DNA of 64,000 bases from Lysobacter sp. ISL-50 (GCF_018612875.1 NZ_JAGGRI010000033.1:1-64000), one strand, 5' to 3'. Positions 44,344 to 55,547 are shown, counted from the first letter of the stretch. The notes: a model not told the origin generated them from the sequence alone. A program made the numbers and translations.

Positions 44344-44918
44344 TGATGCGCGTCCTTGGCCGCCGCGCCGGGCTTGCGCAGGTAATCGGCCAGGCCGCCG
44401 AGTTGCAGCCCCTGCACTTTGTCGATCACCGGCACGAACTTGCTCAGATCGTCCGGGCTGTAACCGCCGGCGCGGTAGTACAGGACGATGCGGGTGCCGC
44501 CGTCCTTGGCCGCGCTCAGGCGGAATTCCATCGCTCCGCTCAGCCCCATGCCCTGCAGCGGGCCCAGGCCGCCGAGCAGGCGCAGGGTCTTGCCCGGATC
44601 GACGAAGCTCACGGTCATGTGCAGGGCCTGCTGCTTGCCGTCGCGGCCGATCTCGCAGAAGCAGCCACCGGCGCGCGGATCGATCGACAAGGTCGAAGCC
44701 GCGCCCCACCAGGTGTGGTCCTTCGGCCACCAGCGATCGACATCGCCGACCAGGGCTTTCCAGACCGTGGCCGGATCGGCGGCGACGGTCTGTTCGTTCT
44801 CGATGGTGAAGCCGTTGGCGGTCACGTCCTTGACCGCGGCGCCGGCGCTGCCGGCGGCCAGCGCCAGGCCGAGGGCGGCGATGATGCCGGTGGTGATCGA
44901 TCCGATGGTGGTGCGCAT
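44340..44918 (-). CDS. Exported SRPBCC/START-fold protein
   Basis: The 192-residue product has a signal peptide (ITTGIIAALGLALAAGSAGA) and an SRPBCC (Bet v1/AHSA1-like) domain: TIENEQTVAADPATVWKALV, DRWWPKDHTWWG, GGCFCEIGRDGKQQALHMTVSFVDPGKTLRLLGGLGPLQ (fragment), TRIVLYYRAGG. SRPBCC folds form a hydrophobic cavity for lipids or polyketides. Exported members are uncommon. ATG 44918 gives the signal peptide; an upstream start at 44987 lacks one. Its stop overlaps the AraC start, so the sensor and regulator are translationally coupled. Confidence 0.86.
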   Translation of the reverse strand: MRTTIGSITTGIIAALGLALAAGSAGAAVKDVTANGFTIENEQTVAADPATVWKALVGDVDRWWPKDHTWWGAASTLSIDPRAGGCFCEIGRDGKQQALHMTVSFVDPGKTLRLLGGLGPLQGMGLSGAMEFRLSAAKDGGTRIVLYYRAGGYSPDDLSKFVPVIDKVQGLQLGGLADYLRKPGAAAKDAHQ

Positions 44919-45214
44919 CGCCCTGCTCCCTCGCCGGCCTTCCGGCGTTGTTGAGGGATTAGGGACCGGTGCGATGGTTCTGCGCAATGGACGGAAGTTG
45001 GGGTGAGCGGATGCGCTTGCGAGCCACAGGCTCGCGCATCCGCGAACGCCAGGGCGGCCAGCCCTGGCCGGGGTCGCTAAAGAGCTAACTGCGATGCCAC
45101 CTGACTTCAGAACACCGCGTCTTCGCCTGAACGATTATCGCGATGAAGCCCTGGATCCCCGCCTACGCGGGGATGACGGCCTGAAGGTTCGCAGCGCCGA
45201 AAAGCGCCCCGCCT
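44919..45214. other. Intergenic region with family B half element
   Basis: Between the SRPBCC and uup genes no coding sequence is supported. A single half element CCTGGATCCCCGCCTACGCGGGGATGACGG occurs at 45148-45180, and GAGCCACAGGCTCGC and CCAGGGCGGCCAGCCCTGG mini-palindromes occur near 45019-45070. Confidence 0.6.
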
Positions 45215-47101
<1,887 letters not shown>

Positions 47102-47199
47102 CCGCCCATGGTATCAGGCGCTGCGACTTCAGCGTTGGGCCGGATTCGAGCGCGGACGCCTGAAACCGCTCCCGACCCGGCCGGGTGGGCGGCGGCGAC

Positions 47200-47748
47200 T
47201 TAAACCGGATTCACCGAAACGCAAATCCGGCTTTGAAACCACACTTCGAATTCGGCGCCGGCCACCGTCCAATCACCCGACTCCAGGCCATGGTCGAAGC
47301 TGCCGAAACGTTTCGGCAACCCGATGTAGAACTCCACCTCAGTCAGCGCCAACCCTTTCAACAAGGCATCGAGCATCGTTTCATCGATCGGCTGCCCGTT
47401 ATTGATCCGGTCCAGCAGCGCCGCCGCCTGGCGATTGGCGTTTTCGACGCTCGCCTTGAACCGCGACAGCGGCCCTGCGTAGTCCTCGACCTCTACGTAT
47501 GCGTCGAGACAGCCGAAACAAATGGCGGTCGCGCCTTGCGCGGGCACGGAGCAATCCCGCAAGGGGAAGTCGCATAAAAAACAGGTCCGAACCCCGGACT
47601 GGGCGGTTATTTCATATAGATCGATATCGAAACAACGAATATCCCGCGCGCCGCGGACTTTCTCGATCCTGTCGGCCATGGACTCGAAATCGACGATTCT
47701 GTTTTTCAGCACGACCCCGCCCTGCTTATTGAATCCACGGTTCGACAC
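47200..47748 (-). CDS. Uncharacterised cysteine-rich 182-residue protein
   Basis: The product has a CxxC pair near residues 56-59 (TCFLCDF), Cys66, and a second CxxC near 77-80 (ICFGCLDAY), a zinc-ribbon-like arrangement, followed by a helical middle (FKASVENANRQAAALLDRIN) and a Trp-containing end (SGDWTVAGAEFEVWFQS). Codon use is less GC-biased than in neighbours, which suggests recent acquisition. The start is uncertain: GTG 47748, GTG 47712 and ATG 47679 are all possible. I do not recognise the family. No partner gene is adjacent except uup downstream. Confidence 0.7.
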   Translation of the reverse strand: MSNRGFNKQGGVVLKNRIVDFESMADRIEKVRGARDIRCFDIDLYEITAQSGVRTCFLCDFPLRDCSVPAQGATAICFGCLDAYVEVEDYAGPLSRFKASVENANRQAAALLDRINNGQPIDETMLDALLKGLALTEVEFYIGLPKRFGSFDHGLESGDWTVAGAEFEVWFQSRICVSVNPV

Positions 47749-47890
47749 GGACCTGCCCGGCCGGCAGATTACCCCGCACGGCGACAGGCGACGATAACCT
47801 TCCGCTTACACGACGGCCCGGGCAGGCGCATACTCGGCGCAGGCGCCCGGCATCCGCCGCGCCGCGCCGTCATCCAGCGAGGAAAACGTC

Positions 47891-48007
47891 ATGAGCAAGG
47901 GCCTAGACCGCAAGAAGGAAACCAAGAAGAAACCGGCCAAGACCATGAAGGAAAAGCGCGCCGAGAAGAACGAAAAGAAGACCACCAAGGGCTTCGCCCC
48001 GGTCTGA
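47891..48007 (+). CDS. 38-residue Lys-rich conserved small protein
   Basis: ATG 47891 follows GCGAGGAAAACGTC and encodes MSKGLDRKKETKKKPAKT, then MKEKRAEKNEKKTTKG and FAPV. Eighteen of 38 residues are Lys or Arg. The start and spacing of the RBS are good. Small proteins with the MSKGxDxKKETKKKPxK pattern recur in Pseudomonas and Xanthomonads without known function. The charge suggests RNA or DNA binding. It is too short for standard gene finders but the codon pattern is coding-like. Confidence 0.72.
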   Translation: MSKGLDRKKETKKKPAKTMKEKRAEKNEKKTTKGFAPV

Positions 48008-48184
48008 AGCGGTACCCGCCCGACGGGCCCGCAAGCGGCCTGATGGGTTGAGGCGGTGGCAGCGGCATCCGCCGCCACCGCACGCGCCGCGCGACCGCTC
48101 AGGTCGGCGCCGGCCGCCGGAAACGGCCTGGACCCGCGCCCGACAGCCGATTGCGCACACACAGCGCCCCAGGGTCCGCGGACC

Positions 48185-49747
48185 TCAGGAACTGCACGAC
48201 AGCATCGAACACCCCGCCTTCACCCGCGCCCAATCCGGGCGCTTGGCCGCGAAGGCTTCGCGCCCGGGCTGATCGTCGTAGGGCCGGCGCATCACTTCGA
48301 GCAGTTCGCACACCCCGTCCGGATCGCCCTGCTCGGCGCGGTCGATCGCCTGTTGGGCCAGGTAGTTGCGCAGCACATAGCGCGGATTGGCGGCGTTCAT
48401 GCGTGCGACGCGCTCGGCCGCGGGCATCGCATCGGCGCGCGCGCGCTCGGCGTAGCGCGCCAGCCACGCGCGCAGGGCCGGTTCGCCTTCGTCGCGCTTT
48501 TCCGCGTCGTAACAGGCATCGGCGAACACCTGCGTGTCGGCGGCATCGCCGGCGACATCGACCTTCGCCAGCGCGCGGAAGAAAATGCTCATATCGACCT
48601 CGTGCCGCTGCAGCCAGTCGCGCAGTTCCTGCATCAGCGCGACATCGCTCTCGCCGCATTCGCGCAAGCCCAGCTTGCGCGCGATGCTGCCGCCCTCGGC
48701 GGCGTTGTAGGCATCGACATAACGGCGCAAGCCGTCCTGCAGCACTTCGACCGGAATCAGCACCGACAGCGCGCCGGCCAGCCGGCTCAGATTCCAGTAC
48801 GCGACCTGAGGCTGCTGGCTGTAGCGGTAACGGCGGCGGCCGGCGTCGGTGGTGTTCGGGGTCCAGTCCGGATCGTAGTTGTCGATCCAGCCGTAGGGGC
48901 CGTAATCGATGGTGAGGCCCAGAATCGACAGATTGTCGGTATTCATCACCCCGTGCACGAAGCCCACCCGCATCCAGTGCGCCATCAGCACGGCGGTGCG
49001 TTCGCACACTTGCGCGAACCACTGCGCGTACAGGTCCTCGCCCGCGCCGGACAGCTCGGGGAAGTCGCGGCGAATGCAGAAATCCAGCAGTTTCTGCAGC
49101 AGCTCGTTCTCGCCGCGCGAGGCCGGCAGTTCGAAGTTGCCGAAGCGGATGAACGACGGCGCGACCCGGCAGACGATCGCGCCGGGTTCGGCCTGCGGAT
49201 GGCCGTCATAGAACATGTCGCGGACCACCGCATCGCCGGTGCCGACCAGACTCAGCGCGCGCGTGGTCGGCACGCCGAGGTGATGCATGGCCTCGCTGCA
49301 CAGGAATTCGCGAATCGACGAGCGCAACACCGCGCGGCCGTCGGCGCTGCGCGAGTACGGCGTCGGCCCGGCGCCCTTGAGCTGCAGTTCCCAGCGCTCA
49401 CCGGCGGCGTTGATGGTTTCGCCGAGCGAAATCGCGCGGCCGTCGCCGAGCTGTCCGGCCCAATGGCCGAACTGATGGCCGCCGTAATTGGCCGCATACG
49501 GCTGCATGCCGTCGAGCAAGGCGTTGCCGCCGAACACCGCCGCGAACTCGGCGCTGGCGACGTCGGCCTCGCTGAAACCCAGGGTCGCGGCCATTTCCGC
49601 CGAATGCGCCAGCAGCACCGGCGCGGCCACCGGCGTGGGCTCCACGCGCGAATACAGCGCACCGTGCACCTGACGCACGTCGGGCCCGGTCTCCGGATCG
49701 CCCGGCAGATCGCGGACGAAGGCATTGTCGAAACGCAGTGCGTGCAT
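48185..49747 (-). CDS. selO: SelO/YdiU protein adenylyltransferase
   Basis: The 520-residue pseudokinase-fold enzyme transfers AMP to Ser, Thr or Tyr of proteins, linked in E. coli to redox stress. Motifs seen: [19 protein letters not shown] near 85-103, [22 protein letters not shown] (two fragments), [20 protein letters not shown] near 140-160, and the metal-site segment [19 protein letters not shown] near 265. The C-terminus is SCSS; this Cys is third from the end, the position of selenocysteine in animal SELENOO. ATG 49747 was chosen; the upstream extension looks non-coding. A separate GST gene lies on the far side. Confidence 0.95.
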   Translation of the reverse strand: MHALRFDNAFVRDLPGDPETGPDVRQVHGALYSRVEPTPVAAPVLLAHSAEMAATLGFSEADVASAEFAAVFGGNALLDGMQPYAANYGGHQFGHWAGQLGDGRAISLGETINAAGERWELQLKGAGPTPYSRSADGRAVLRSSIREFLCSEAMHHLGVPTTRALSLVGTGDAVVRDMFYDGHPQAEPGAIVCRVAPSFIRFGNFELPASRGENELLQKLLDFCIRRDFPELSGAGEDLYAQWFAQVCERTAVLMAHWMRVGFVHGVMNTDNLSILGLTIDYGPYGWIDNYDPDWTPNTTDAGRRRYRYSQQPQVAYWNLSRLAGALSVLIPVEVLQDGLRRYVDAYNAAEGGSIARKLGLRECGESDVALMQELRDWLQRHEVDMSIFFRALAKVDVAGDAADTQVFADACYDAEKRDEGEPALRAWLARYAERARADAMPAAERVARMNAANPRYVLRNYLAQQAIDRAEQGDPDGVCELLEVMRRPYDDQPGREAFAAKRPDWARVKAGCSMLSCSS

Positions 49748-49826
49748 GAAAACCCAGGACTTCGCCGCGACGGCCGGCGTTACCGCTTCAGATGGTGCCG
49801 CCCGGCGCGAACCCAAGCGCCGGCGC

Positions 49827-50504
49827 TCAGCTCAGCAGCGAATACGGCCCGCCCTTTTCCACCGCGCGCTGATAGGCCGGACGCGCGCGGATGCGTTCGA
49901 CGAAGGCCTGCGTGTGCGGGCGCTTGCCGCCGGCGCGCGCGGCCGCGGCTTCCACCGGAAAACTCATCTGGATATCCGCCGCGGTGAAACGCTCGCCGGC
50001 GAACCATGGCCGCTGGCCCAACTCGCTTTCGATATAACCCAGGTGCAGCGCCAACTGCGGGCCGACGAAGGACGACATGGCCTTGTCGGCGATACCGCGC
50101 GCGATCGGCTTGGCGAAGAACGGCATCGGCGCGGTCTTCAGGCGCGCGAACACCAGACTCATCAGCAACGGCGGCATCGCCGAGCCCTCCGCGTAATGCA
50201 GCCAGTAGCGATAGCGCGTGCGCTCCTCGCTCTCCAGCGGATGCAGCGGCGGCGAGAGCTGATGCTGGCTGTCGTAGCGCTCGGTCAGGGTTTCGATGAT
50301 CGCGGCCGATTCGGCCAGCACCTGGCCGTCGAGCTCGACCACCGGCGATTTGCCCAGCGGATGGATCGCGCGCAACTCCGGCGGCGCCAGCATGGTCTTG
50401 GGATCGCGCTGGTAGCGGACGATCTCGTACGGAAGCTGCAGCTCTTCCAACAGCCACAGCACGCGCTGGGAACGGGAGTTGTTGAGGTGATGGACCTTGA
50501 TCAT
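49827..50504 (-). CDS. Glutathione S-transferase family protein
   Basis: The 225-residue protein starts [22 protein letters not shown], a GST N-terminal domain with a Ser/Asn catalytic region as in the fungal Ure2-like and GTT1-like group. [14 protein letters not shown] (near 53) and [11 protein letters not shown] are the glutathione-binding segments. The C-terminal domain includes [20 protein letters not shown] near 170. GTT1-like enzymes act on peroxides and electrophiles; the true substrate is unknown. It is not related closely to the GST at 34352. It lies 79 nt upstream of selO on the same strand and could be co-transcribed with it. Confidence 0.92.
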   Translation of the reverse strand: MIKVHHLNNSRSQRVLWLLEELQLPYEIVRYQRDPKTMLAPPELRAIHPLGKSPVVELDGQVLAESAAIIETLTERYDSQHQLSPPLHPLESEERTRYRYWLHYAEGSAMPPLLMSLVFARLKTAPMPFFAKPIARGIADKAMSSFVGPQLALHLGYIESELGQRPWFAGERFTAADIQMSFPVEAAAARAGGKRPHTQAFVERIRARPAYQRAVEKGGPYSLLS

Positions 50505-50598
50505 GCGCGCGATGCAGCCAGCGAGAAGGTGCGGGCATGGTACGGGATGCGCGCGGACGACCATGTGGGCGCCATCGTCGCCCCGGCCCGCGACCTGC

Positions 50599-51804
50599 TC
50601 AGGCCCTGGCCGCGGCGATGCGCGCGCTCGCCGCGACCGCGACCAGGGCCGCGCCCAGCAGCAGGAACGCCAGCGGCAGGCTGCTGATCTTCGCGATCCA
50701 GCCGATGCCGGCCGGGCCGACGAGAATGCCGGCGTAACCCAGCGTGCTGATCGCCGACACCGCCGCGCCGGCCGGCATCGCTTTCTGATTGCCGGCGGCG
50801 GTGAACAGGATCGGCACGATGTTCGAGCAACCCAGTCCGACCAAGGCGAAGCCGAGCAAGGTCGTTCCCGCCCAGGGCAGCAGCGCCGCCAGCAGGAAAC
50901 CGGCCGCCGCGCAGGCGCCGCCCAGCGCCAGCACCGGACGCGGGCCGAACCGCTGCACGATGCGGTCGCCGTTGAAGCGGCCGATGGTCATCGCCAAAGC
51001 GAATACCGCGTAGCCGATACCGGCCACGCTCGGCGCGACGCCGCGTCCGGACACCAGCAGCAGCGCGCTCCAGTCCAGCATCGCGCCTTCGGCCAGGAAC
51101 ACGATGAAGCACAGCGCGCCGATCAGGATCACCACGCCGTGCGGCAACACGAACATCGAACCGCCGTGGCCGTCGTCGCCGTAGCGCAACAGGCCGCGGC
51201 CGCCGAGCAGCATCAGCAGCGCCAACAGCACCGCCACGCTCAAGGCCGCCACCAGCGGCGTCGCCTGCAGCCACAGCATGATGCTGACCAGGCCCGCGCC
51301 GGCAATGCCGCCGACGCTGAAAAAGCCGTGGAATCCGGACATCAACGGACGCCCGCTGGCCTTTTCCACGATCACCGCCTGGATGTTGATGGCGACATCG
51401 ATGGTGCCGATGGCCGCGCCGAACACGAACAGGCTCAGCGCCATCGCCGGCACCGTGGAGAACTGCGCGAGCAGCGGCAAGGTCGCGCAGACCACCGCGC
51501 TGGCCAGCAGGATCACCCGCCGGCAGCCGTAGCGCGCGGCGATCGCGCCGGTCAGCGGCATGGTCATCAACGAACCGGCGCCTAGCGCGAGCAGCAATAG
51601 CCCGAGCGTGCCCTCGTCCACCCCGGTGCGCGCTTTCGCGTACGGCACCAGCGGCGCCCAGGCCGCCATCGCCAGACCGGCGATGAAGAAGGCGATGCGG
51701 GTGGAGAGGCGTTCGCTTGCGCCGATGGGGGCGGTGGCTGCGCGCGCGCTGGCGGCGGAAGCGGTGGATGCGAGCGCGGCCGCTCGGGAATCGGATTCGC
51801 TCAT
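50599..51804 (-). CDS. YbjJ-like major facilitator superfamily transporter
   Basis: The 401-residue carrier has twelve predicted helices and MFS features: RIAFFIAGLAMAAWAPLVPYAK in helix 1, GAIAARYGCRRV (the loop 2-3 motif) near 85, SGFHGFFSVGGIAGAG near 152, and LGCSNIVPILFTAAG near 312. The pattern matches the YbjJ group, whose substrate has not been defined. The N-terminus (residues 1-35) is Ser/Ala-rich and extended. A DeoR-type regulator gene lies 208 bp upstream on the same strand, with a family C repeat between, so regulation of this carrier by that protein is possible. Confidence 0.9.
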   Translation of the reverse strand: MSESDSRAAALASTASAASARAATAPIGASERLSTRIAFFIAGLAMAAWAPLVPYAKARTGVDEGTLGLLLLALGAGSLMTMPLTGAIAARYGCRRVILLASAVVCATLPLLAQFSTVPAMALSLFVFGAAIGTIDVAINIQAVIVEKASGRPLMSGFHGFFSVGGIAGAGLVSIMLWLQATPLVAALSVAVLLALLMLLGGRGLLRYGDDGHGGSMFVLPHGVVILIGALCFIVFLAEGAMLDWSALLLVSGRGVAPSVAGIGYAVFALAMTIGRFNGDRIVQRFGPRPVLALGGACAAAGFLLAALLPWAGTTLLGFALVGLGCSNIVPILFTAAGNQKAMPAGAAVSAISTLGYAGILVGPAGIGWIAKISSLPLAFLLLGAALVAVAASARIAAARA

Positions 51805-51876
51805 GGGTGTTTCGGACTCCGGTGCTTGGATTGAATCAGGGGAAGGCTGGGTGGAGGGGTCGGCGCGGCGGAACGA

Positions 51877-51993
51877 AAGGCATCGGGGCTGAAGCCCCTC
51901 CCACAAAAAGGCTTCGGGGCTGAAGCCCCTCCCACAAGAGCCTTGGGACGCCACGAGGTCTTTTGTGGGAGGGGCTTCAGCCCCGACGCTGTT
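51877..51993. repeat. Triple family C element
   Basis: Two direct CATCGGGGCTGAAGCCCCTCCCACAA-type units are followed by an inverted one (TTTTGTGGGAGGGGCTTCAGCCCCGACGC). Each unit contains a GGGGCTGAAGCCCC or GGGGCTTCAGCCCC mini-palindrome. It lies between the DeoR-type and MFS genes. Confidence 0.88.
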
Positions 51994-52011
51994 CGATCCG
52001 CCGCCACGCAA

Positions 52012-52788
52012 TCACACCTGCGCCCGCACCACGCGCACGCCCAGCCGCGCGAAGGCCTTGGCCTGCGCCGCATCGCCGCCGTGTTCGATCACCAGCGCAT
52101 GCAGGCCATCGGCCGCCACCACCGCGTACGGCGCGGCGGTGCCGAGCTTTTCGTCGGTGACCACCGCCACCACCGCGCGGCTGGCCGCGGCGACCGCCAG
52201 CTTGAACTGCGCGTCTTCGTAACCCAGCGCGCTAACGCCGGCCTCGGCGTCAGCGCCACAGACGCCGACGAAGTACAGATCGCTGCGGATCGCCTCGGCA
52301 TCGCGGATCGCGCCGCTGCCCAGGCTGGCGCCGATGCGCGGATCGACCCGGCCGCCGATCACGATCAGTTCCAGGTCCTCGCGCTGGGCGATCAACGCGG
52401 CGATGGCGGGCGCGTTGGTCACCACGGTCAGTCCGTAGCCGCGCGGCAGCGCCTGGGCGATGGCGGTATTGGTCGAACCGGCGTCGAGAAACAGCACCTG
52501 CCCGCGTTCGACCAGAGCGGCCGCCGCGCGCGCCAGCGCCGCCTTGCGCGCCGGCGCCTGGGTCTGGCGCAGCGCGATCGGGCCGTTGTCCGGCGCCAGC
52601 GGCAACGCGCCGCCGTACACGCGCCGGCATTGCCCGGCCGCGGCCATCTCGCGCAGGTCGCGGCGGATGGTGTCGTGGGATACCTCCAACTCGCGCGCCA
52701 GATCGACCGCGATCACCCGGCCCTGGGCGAGCAGGCGGTCGAGGATCAGACGGTGGCGTTGCTGGGGCAGCAGTTCTTCGGCCGACAT
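52012..52788 (-). CDS. DeoR family transcriptional regulator
   Basis: The 258-residue repressor-type protein has an N-terminal DeoR helix-turn-helix (QQRHRLILDRLLAQGRVIAVDLARELEVSHDTIRRDLREM in fragments, residues 9-50) with RRVYGGALP after it. The DeoRC sugar-phosphate-sensing domain follows: LVERGQVLFLDAGSTNTAIAQAL near 88, VVTNAPAIAALI, VIGGRVDPRIGASLG, and a closing LGVRVVRAQV. Effectors are usually phosphorylated sugars. No sugar catabolic genes are adjacent; the MFS gene is the only candidate target. A palindrome TTGTGCACAA in front of it may be an autoregulatory operator. Confidence 0.93.
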   Translation of the reverse strand: MSAEELLPQQRHRLILDRLLAQGRVIAVDLARELEVSHDTIRRDLREMAAAGQCRRVYGGALPLAPDNGPIALRQTQAPARKAALARAAAALVERGQVLFLDAGSTNTAIAQALPRGYGLTVVTNAPAIAALIAQREDLELIVIGGRVDPRIGASLGSGAIRDAEAIRSDLYFVGVCGADAEAGVSALGYEDAQFKLAVAAASRAVVAVVTDEKLGTAAPYAVVAADGLHALVIEHGGDAAQAKAFARLGVRVVRAQV

Positions 52789-53152
52789 CGGGAGACCAAT
52801 CGTTAATAATTGGACTCAATTGTGCACAAACGTGCAAACCTCGCAAGCACCGGATTCCGGACCCGGGCCAACCGACCGATCCGGCACAGCGCGATCGGCG
52901 CGGCTTGGGCCGGGCACGACCGCGGCGGCGATCGAAACGGCGAATCGAGCCGTCAGCGAAGCAGGCAATCGCGCAACCCGGCCCCGATCGGCCGCGCAAA
53001 ACGCTCGCCGCCCCGCTCCATCGCCGACAAAAACCCCTGTTTTTTCCGTCTTTCGGAGAAAGCCTTCGCTTAAGAGCCTTCGCTCCACGCACATGCGAGT
53101 AAACTGGTCGGTCTTCCCCGACCGGCCTCGCCGGCGCTGCTGGAGCCTCGTC
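52789..53152 (+). other. Long leader region of the DEAD-box helicase gene
   Basis: This 364-bp gap between the DeoR-type and helicase genes shows no credible gene. A T-rich stretch CCCTGTTTTTTCCG occurs near 53034-53050, and CTTAAGAGCCTTCGC near 53066. A hairpin GGTCGGTCTTCCCCGACCGGCC lies at 53107-53129, about 25 nt before the start codon. Cold-shock helicase mRNAs commonly carry long structured leaders, so post-transcriptional control is possible. Confidence 0.45.
52801..52829 (-). promoter_or_regulatory. Candidate promoter/operator of the DeoR-type gene
   Basis: On the minus strand TTGTGC (52829-52824) and TATTAA (52808-52803) are spaced 15 nt, a weak -35/-10 pair. The -35 lies in the perfect palindrome TTGTGCACAA at 52820-52829. 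This AT-rich patch ends 13 nt before the start codon. Confidence 0.35.
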
Positions 53153-55261
53153 ATGAGCGCCGACTTGCCTAATACCCCCTCCGATTCTCCCGCCGAATCT
53201 CCGGCCTCGCCGAAATTCACCGATCTCGCCCTGTCCGCGCCGCTGCTGCGCGCGCTGGCCGACGTCGGCTATGAATCGCCCTCGCCGATCCAGGCCGCGA
53301 CCATCCCGCCGCTGCTGGAAGGCCGCGACGTGCTCGGCCAGGCCCAAACCGGCACCGGCAAGACCGCCGCGTTCGCGCTGCCGATCCTGGCCCAGATCGA
53401 TCCCAAGCAGTTCAAGCCGCAGGCGCTGGTGCTGGCGCCCACGCGCGAGCTGGCGATCCAGGTCGCCGAAGCGTTCCAGAAGTACGCCGTGCACCTGCCC
53501 GGCTTCCACGTCCTGCCGATCTACGGCGGCCAGAGCTACTACCCACAGTTGCAGGCGCTCAAGCGCGGCGTGCACGTGGTCGTCGGCACCCCGGGCCGGG
53601 TGATCGATCACCTCGACCGCGGCACCCTGGACCTGTCCGAGCTGCGTTGCCTGGTGCTGGACGAAGCCGACGAAATGCTGCGCATGGGCTTCATCGACGA
53701 TGTCGAGAACGTCCTCAAGAAGACGCCGGAAACGCGTCAGGTCGCGTTGTTCTCCGCGACCATGCCCTCGCAGATCAAGCGCATCGCCCAGACGTATCTG
53801 AAGAGCCCGGTCGAGATCGCGATCAAATCGACCACCACCACCGCGGCCAACATCCGCCAGCGCTACTGGTCGGTCAGCGGCGTGCACAAGCTCGATGCGC
53901 TGACCCGCATCCTGGAAGCCGAATCCTTCGACGCGATGATCGTGTTCTCGCGCACCAAGCTGGGCACCGAGGAACTGGCCGAGAAGCTGTCGGCCAGGGG
54001 CATTTCGGCCGCGGCCATCAACGGCGACGTGCAGCAGGCGCAGCGCGAGAAGACCATCCAGAACCTCAAGGACGGCAAGATCGACGTGCTGGTCGCCACC
54101 GACGTGGCCGCGCGCGGTCTCGACGTGGAACGCATCAGCCACGTGCTGAACTACGACATCCCCTACGACACCGAAAGCTACGTCCACCGCATCGGCCGCA
54201 CCGGCCGCGCCGGGCGCAAGGGCGAGGCGATCTTGTTCGTCACCCCGCGCGAGCGCGGCATGCTGCGCGCGATCGAGCGCGCCACGCGCCAGCCGATCGA
54301 GCCGATGGAGCTGCCGAGCGTGGAGACGGTCAACGAGCAGCGCGTCTCGCGCTTCCTCGGCCGCATCAGCGACGCGCTGGAGAGCAGCGACCTGGGCCTG
54401 TTCCGCGACATGATCGAGCGCTACGAGCGCGAGAAGAACGTGCCGGCGGTGGAAATCGCCGCGGCGCTGGCCAAGCTGGTGCAGGGCGACAACCCGCTGT
54501 TGCTGACCCCGCCGCCGGCGGTGCCGCGCTATGCGCGCGAAGAGCGCGACAATCCGCGCGAACACCGCGGCCAGGCCACGCGCAAGTTCGTCGAGCGCGA
54601 CAACGCCTCCAATTCCGGCGCGCATCGCCAGGAATACCGTCAGGATCAGCGTCCGGATTCGCGCCGCGCCGAAGCGCCGCGTGCGCCGCGCGATCACGAG
54701 CGTTCCGCGCCGGCGCCGCGCCATGAAGAACGCCAGTACACGCCGCCGGCCGCGCACCGCCCGGTGATCAACAACGCCGAATCGTTCTTCGACGACGAAG
54801 CGCCCTCGCCGCGCGCCGAACGCAGCGAGCGTTCGCACGACCGCGGCGCGCCGCGCGACGCCGAAGTCGGCATGGAGACCTTCCGCATCGAGGTCGGCCA
54901 CAGCCACGGCGTGCAGCCGGGCAACATCGTCGGCGCCATCGCCAACGAGGCCGATCTGGAAAGCCGTTACATCGGCCGCATCGACATCCGCGACGACTAC
55001 ACCCTGGTCGATCTGCCCGAGGGCATGCCGCGCGAGTTGATGGAGCATCTGAAGAAGGTGCGCGTGTCCGGGCATCCGCTGCGCATCCAGCGCGCCACGC
55101 CGGGCGACACCGAAGGCGGCCGTTCGCCGCGTCCGGGCGGCGGTCCTGGCGGCCCGCGTCCGGGTGGCTCGCGTCCGCACAGCGGCGCGCCGCGCCCGGG
55201 CGGCCCGCGTCCGCCGCATGGCGGGCCGAAGAAGTCGTTCAAGCCGCGGACGCCTCGCTAA
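53153..55261 (+). CDS. deaD: DEAD-box ATP-dependent RNA helicase (DeaD/CsdA type)
   Basis: The 702-residue helicase has all core motifs: Q motif (GYESPSPIQAATIP near 40), motif I AQTGTGKTAA, Ia PTRELA, TPGR, II DEADEM, III SAT, V ARGLDV, VI HRIGRTGRAG near 350. A DbpA-like RNA-binding domain lies near 570-650 (FRIEVGHSHGVQPGNIVG, DDYTLVDLPEGMP). An Arg/Glu/Ala-rich spacer (470-560) and a Gly/Pro/Arg tail (660-702) follow. DeaD unwinds RNA in ribosome assembly and the cold-shock response. ATG 53153 follows a long leader; upstream in-frame sequence is not conserved-looking. Confidence 0.95.
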   Translation: MSADLPNTPSDSPAESPASPKFTDLALSAPLLRALADVGYESPSPIQAATIPPLLEGRDVLGQAQTGTGKTAAFALPILAQIDPKQFKPQALVLAPTRELAIQVAEAFQKYAVHLPGFHVLPIYGGQSYYPQLQALKRGVHVVVGTPGRVIDHLDRGTLDLSELRCLVLDEADEMLRMGFIDDVENVLKKTPETRQVALFSATMPSQIKRIAQTYLKSPVEIAIKSTTTTAANIRQRYWSVSGVHKLDALTRILEAESFDAMIVFSRTKLGTEELAEKLSARGISAAAINGDVQQAQREKTIQNLKDGKIDVLVATDVAARGLDVERISHVLNYDIPYDTESYVHRIGRTGRAGRKGEAILFVTPRERGMLRAIERATRQPIEPMELPSVETVNEQRVSRFLGRISDALESSDLGLFRDMIERYEREKNVPAVEIAAALAKLVQGDNPLLLTPPPAVPRYAREERDNPREHRGQATRKFVERDNASNSGAHRQEYRQDQRPDSRRAEAPRAPRDHERSAPAPRHEERQYTPPAAHRPVINNAESFFDDEAPSPRAERSERSHDRGAPRDAEVGMETFRIEVGHSHGVQPGNIVGAIANEADLESRYIGRIDIRDDYTLVDLPEGMPRELMEHLKKVRVSGHPLRIQRATPGDTEGGRSPRPGGGPGGPRPGGSRPHSGAPRPGGPRPPHGGPKKSFKPRTPR

Positions 55262-55282
55262 AAGCACGCAGCTCGCGAATAC

Positions 55283-55430
55283 CCTTCTCCCGCTTGCGGG
55301 AGAAGGTGGCCCGAAGAGCCTGCCCCCGCGAAGGCGGGGGGCCGGATGAGGGCACGCGAAATGTGGCAACGCCGTAGTTGCGGATACGCGCGCCCTCACC
55401 CCAGCCCTCTCCCGCAAGCGGGAGAGGGAG
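55283..55430. repeat. CTTCTCCCGC / CCCCCGCGAAGGCGGGGG element (family E)
   Basis: CCTTCTCCCGCTTGCGGGAGAAGG (a 24-bp palindrome, quoted as arms CCTTCTCCCGC and GCGGGAGAAGG) is followed by GCCCCCGCGAAGGCGGGGG, then after 50 bp by CCCTCTCCCGCAAGCGGGAGAGGG in arms. It lies downstream of deaD and may help terminate it. A degenerate copy lies at 26735. Confidence 0.85.
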
Positions 55431-55547
55431 TCAGGACCGACAACTGGCCATCGGCCACTGCCCCACACCAGAAGTCATAAGCCGACCATCGCGCATCGCG
55501 CTCGCGGTTTGGCATAGTCGCAGGCGTAACCCGCAACGCCGCCGCTC

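Noticed and set aside
52460-53152. Upstream extension of the helicase reading frame
   Set aside because: It overlaps the DeoR-type gene antisense and encodes no helicase sequence; conserved sequence begins after 53153.
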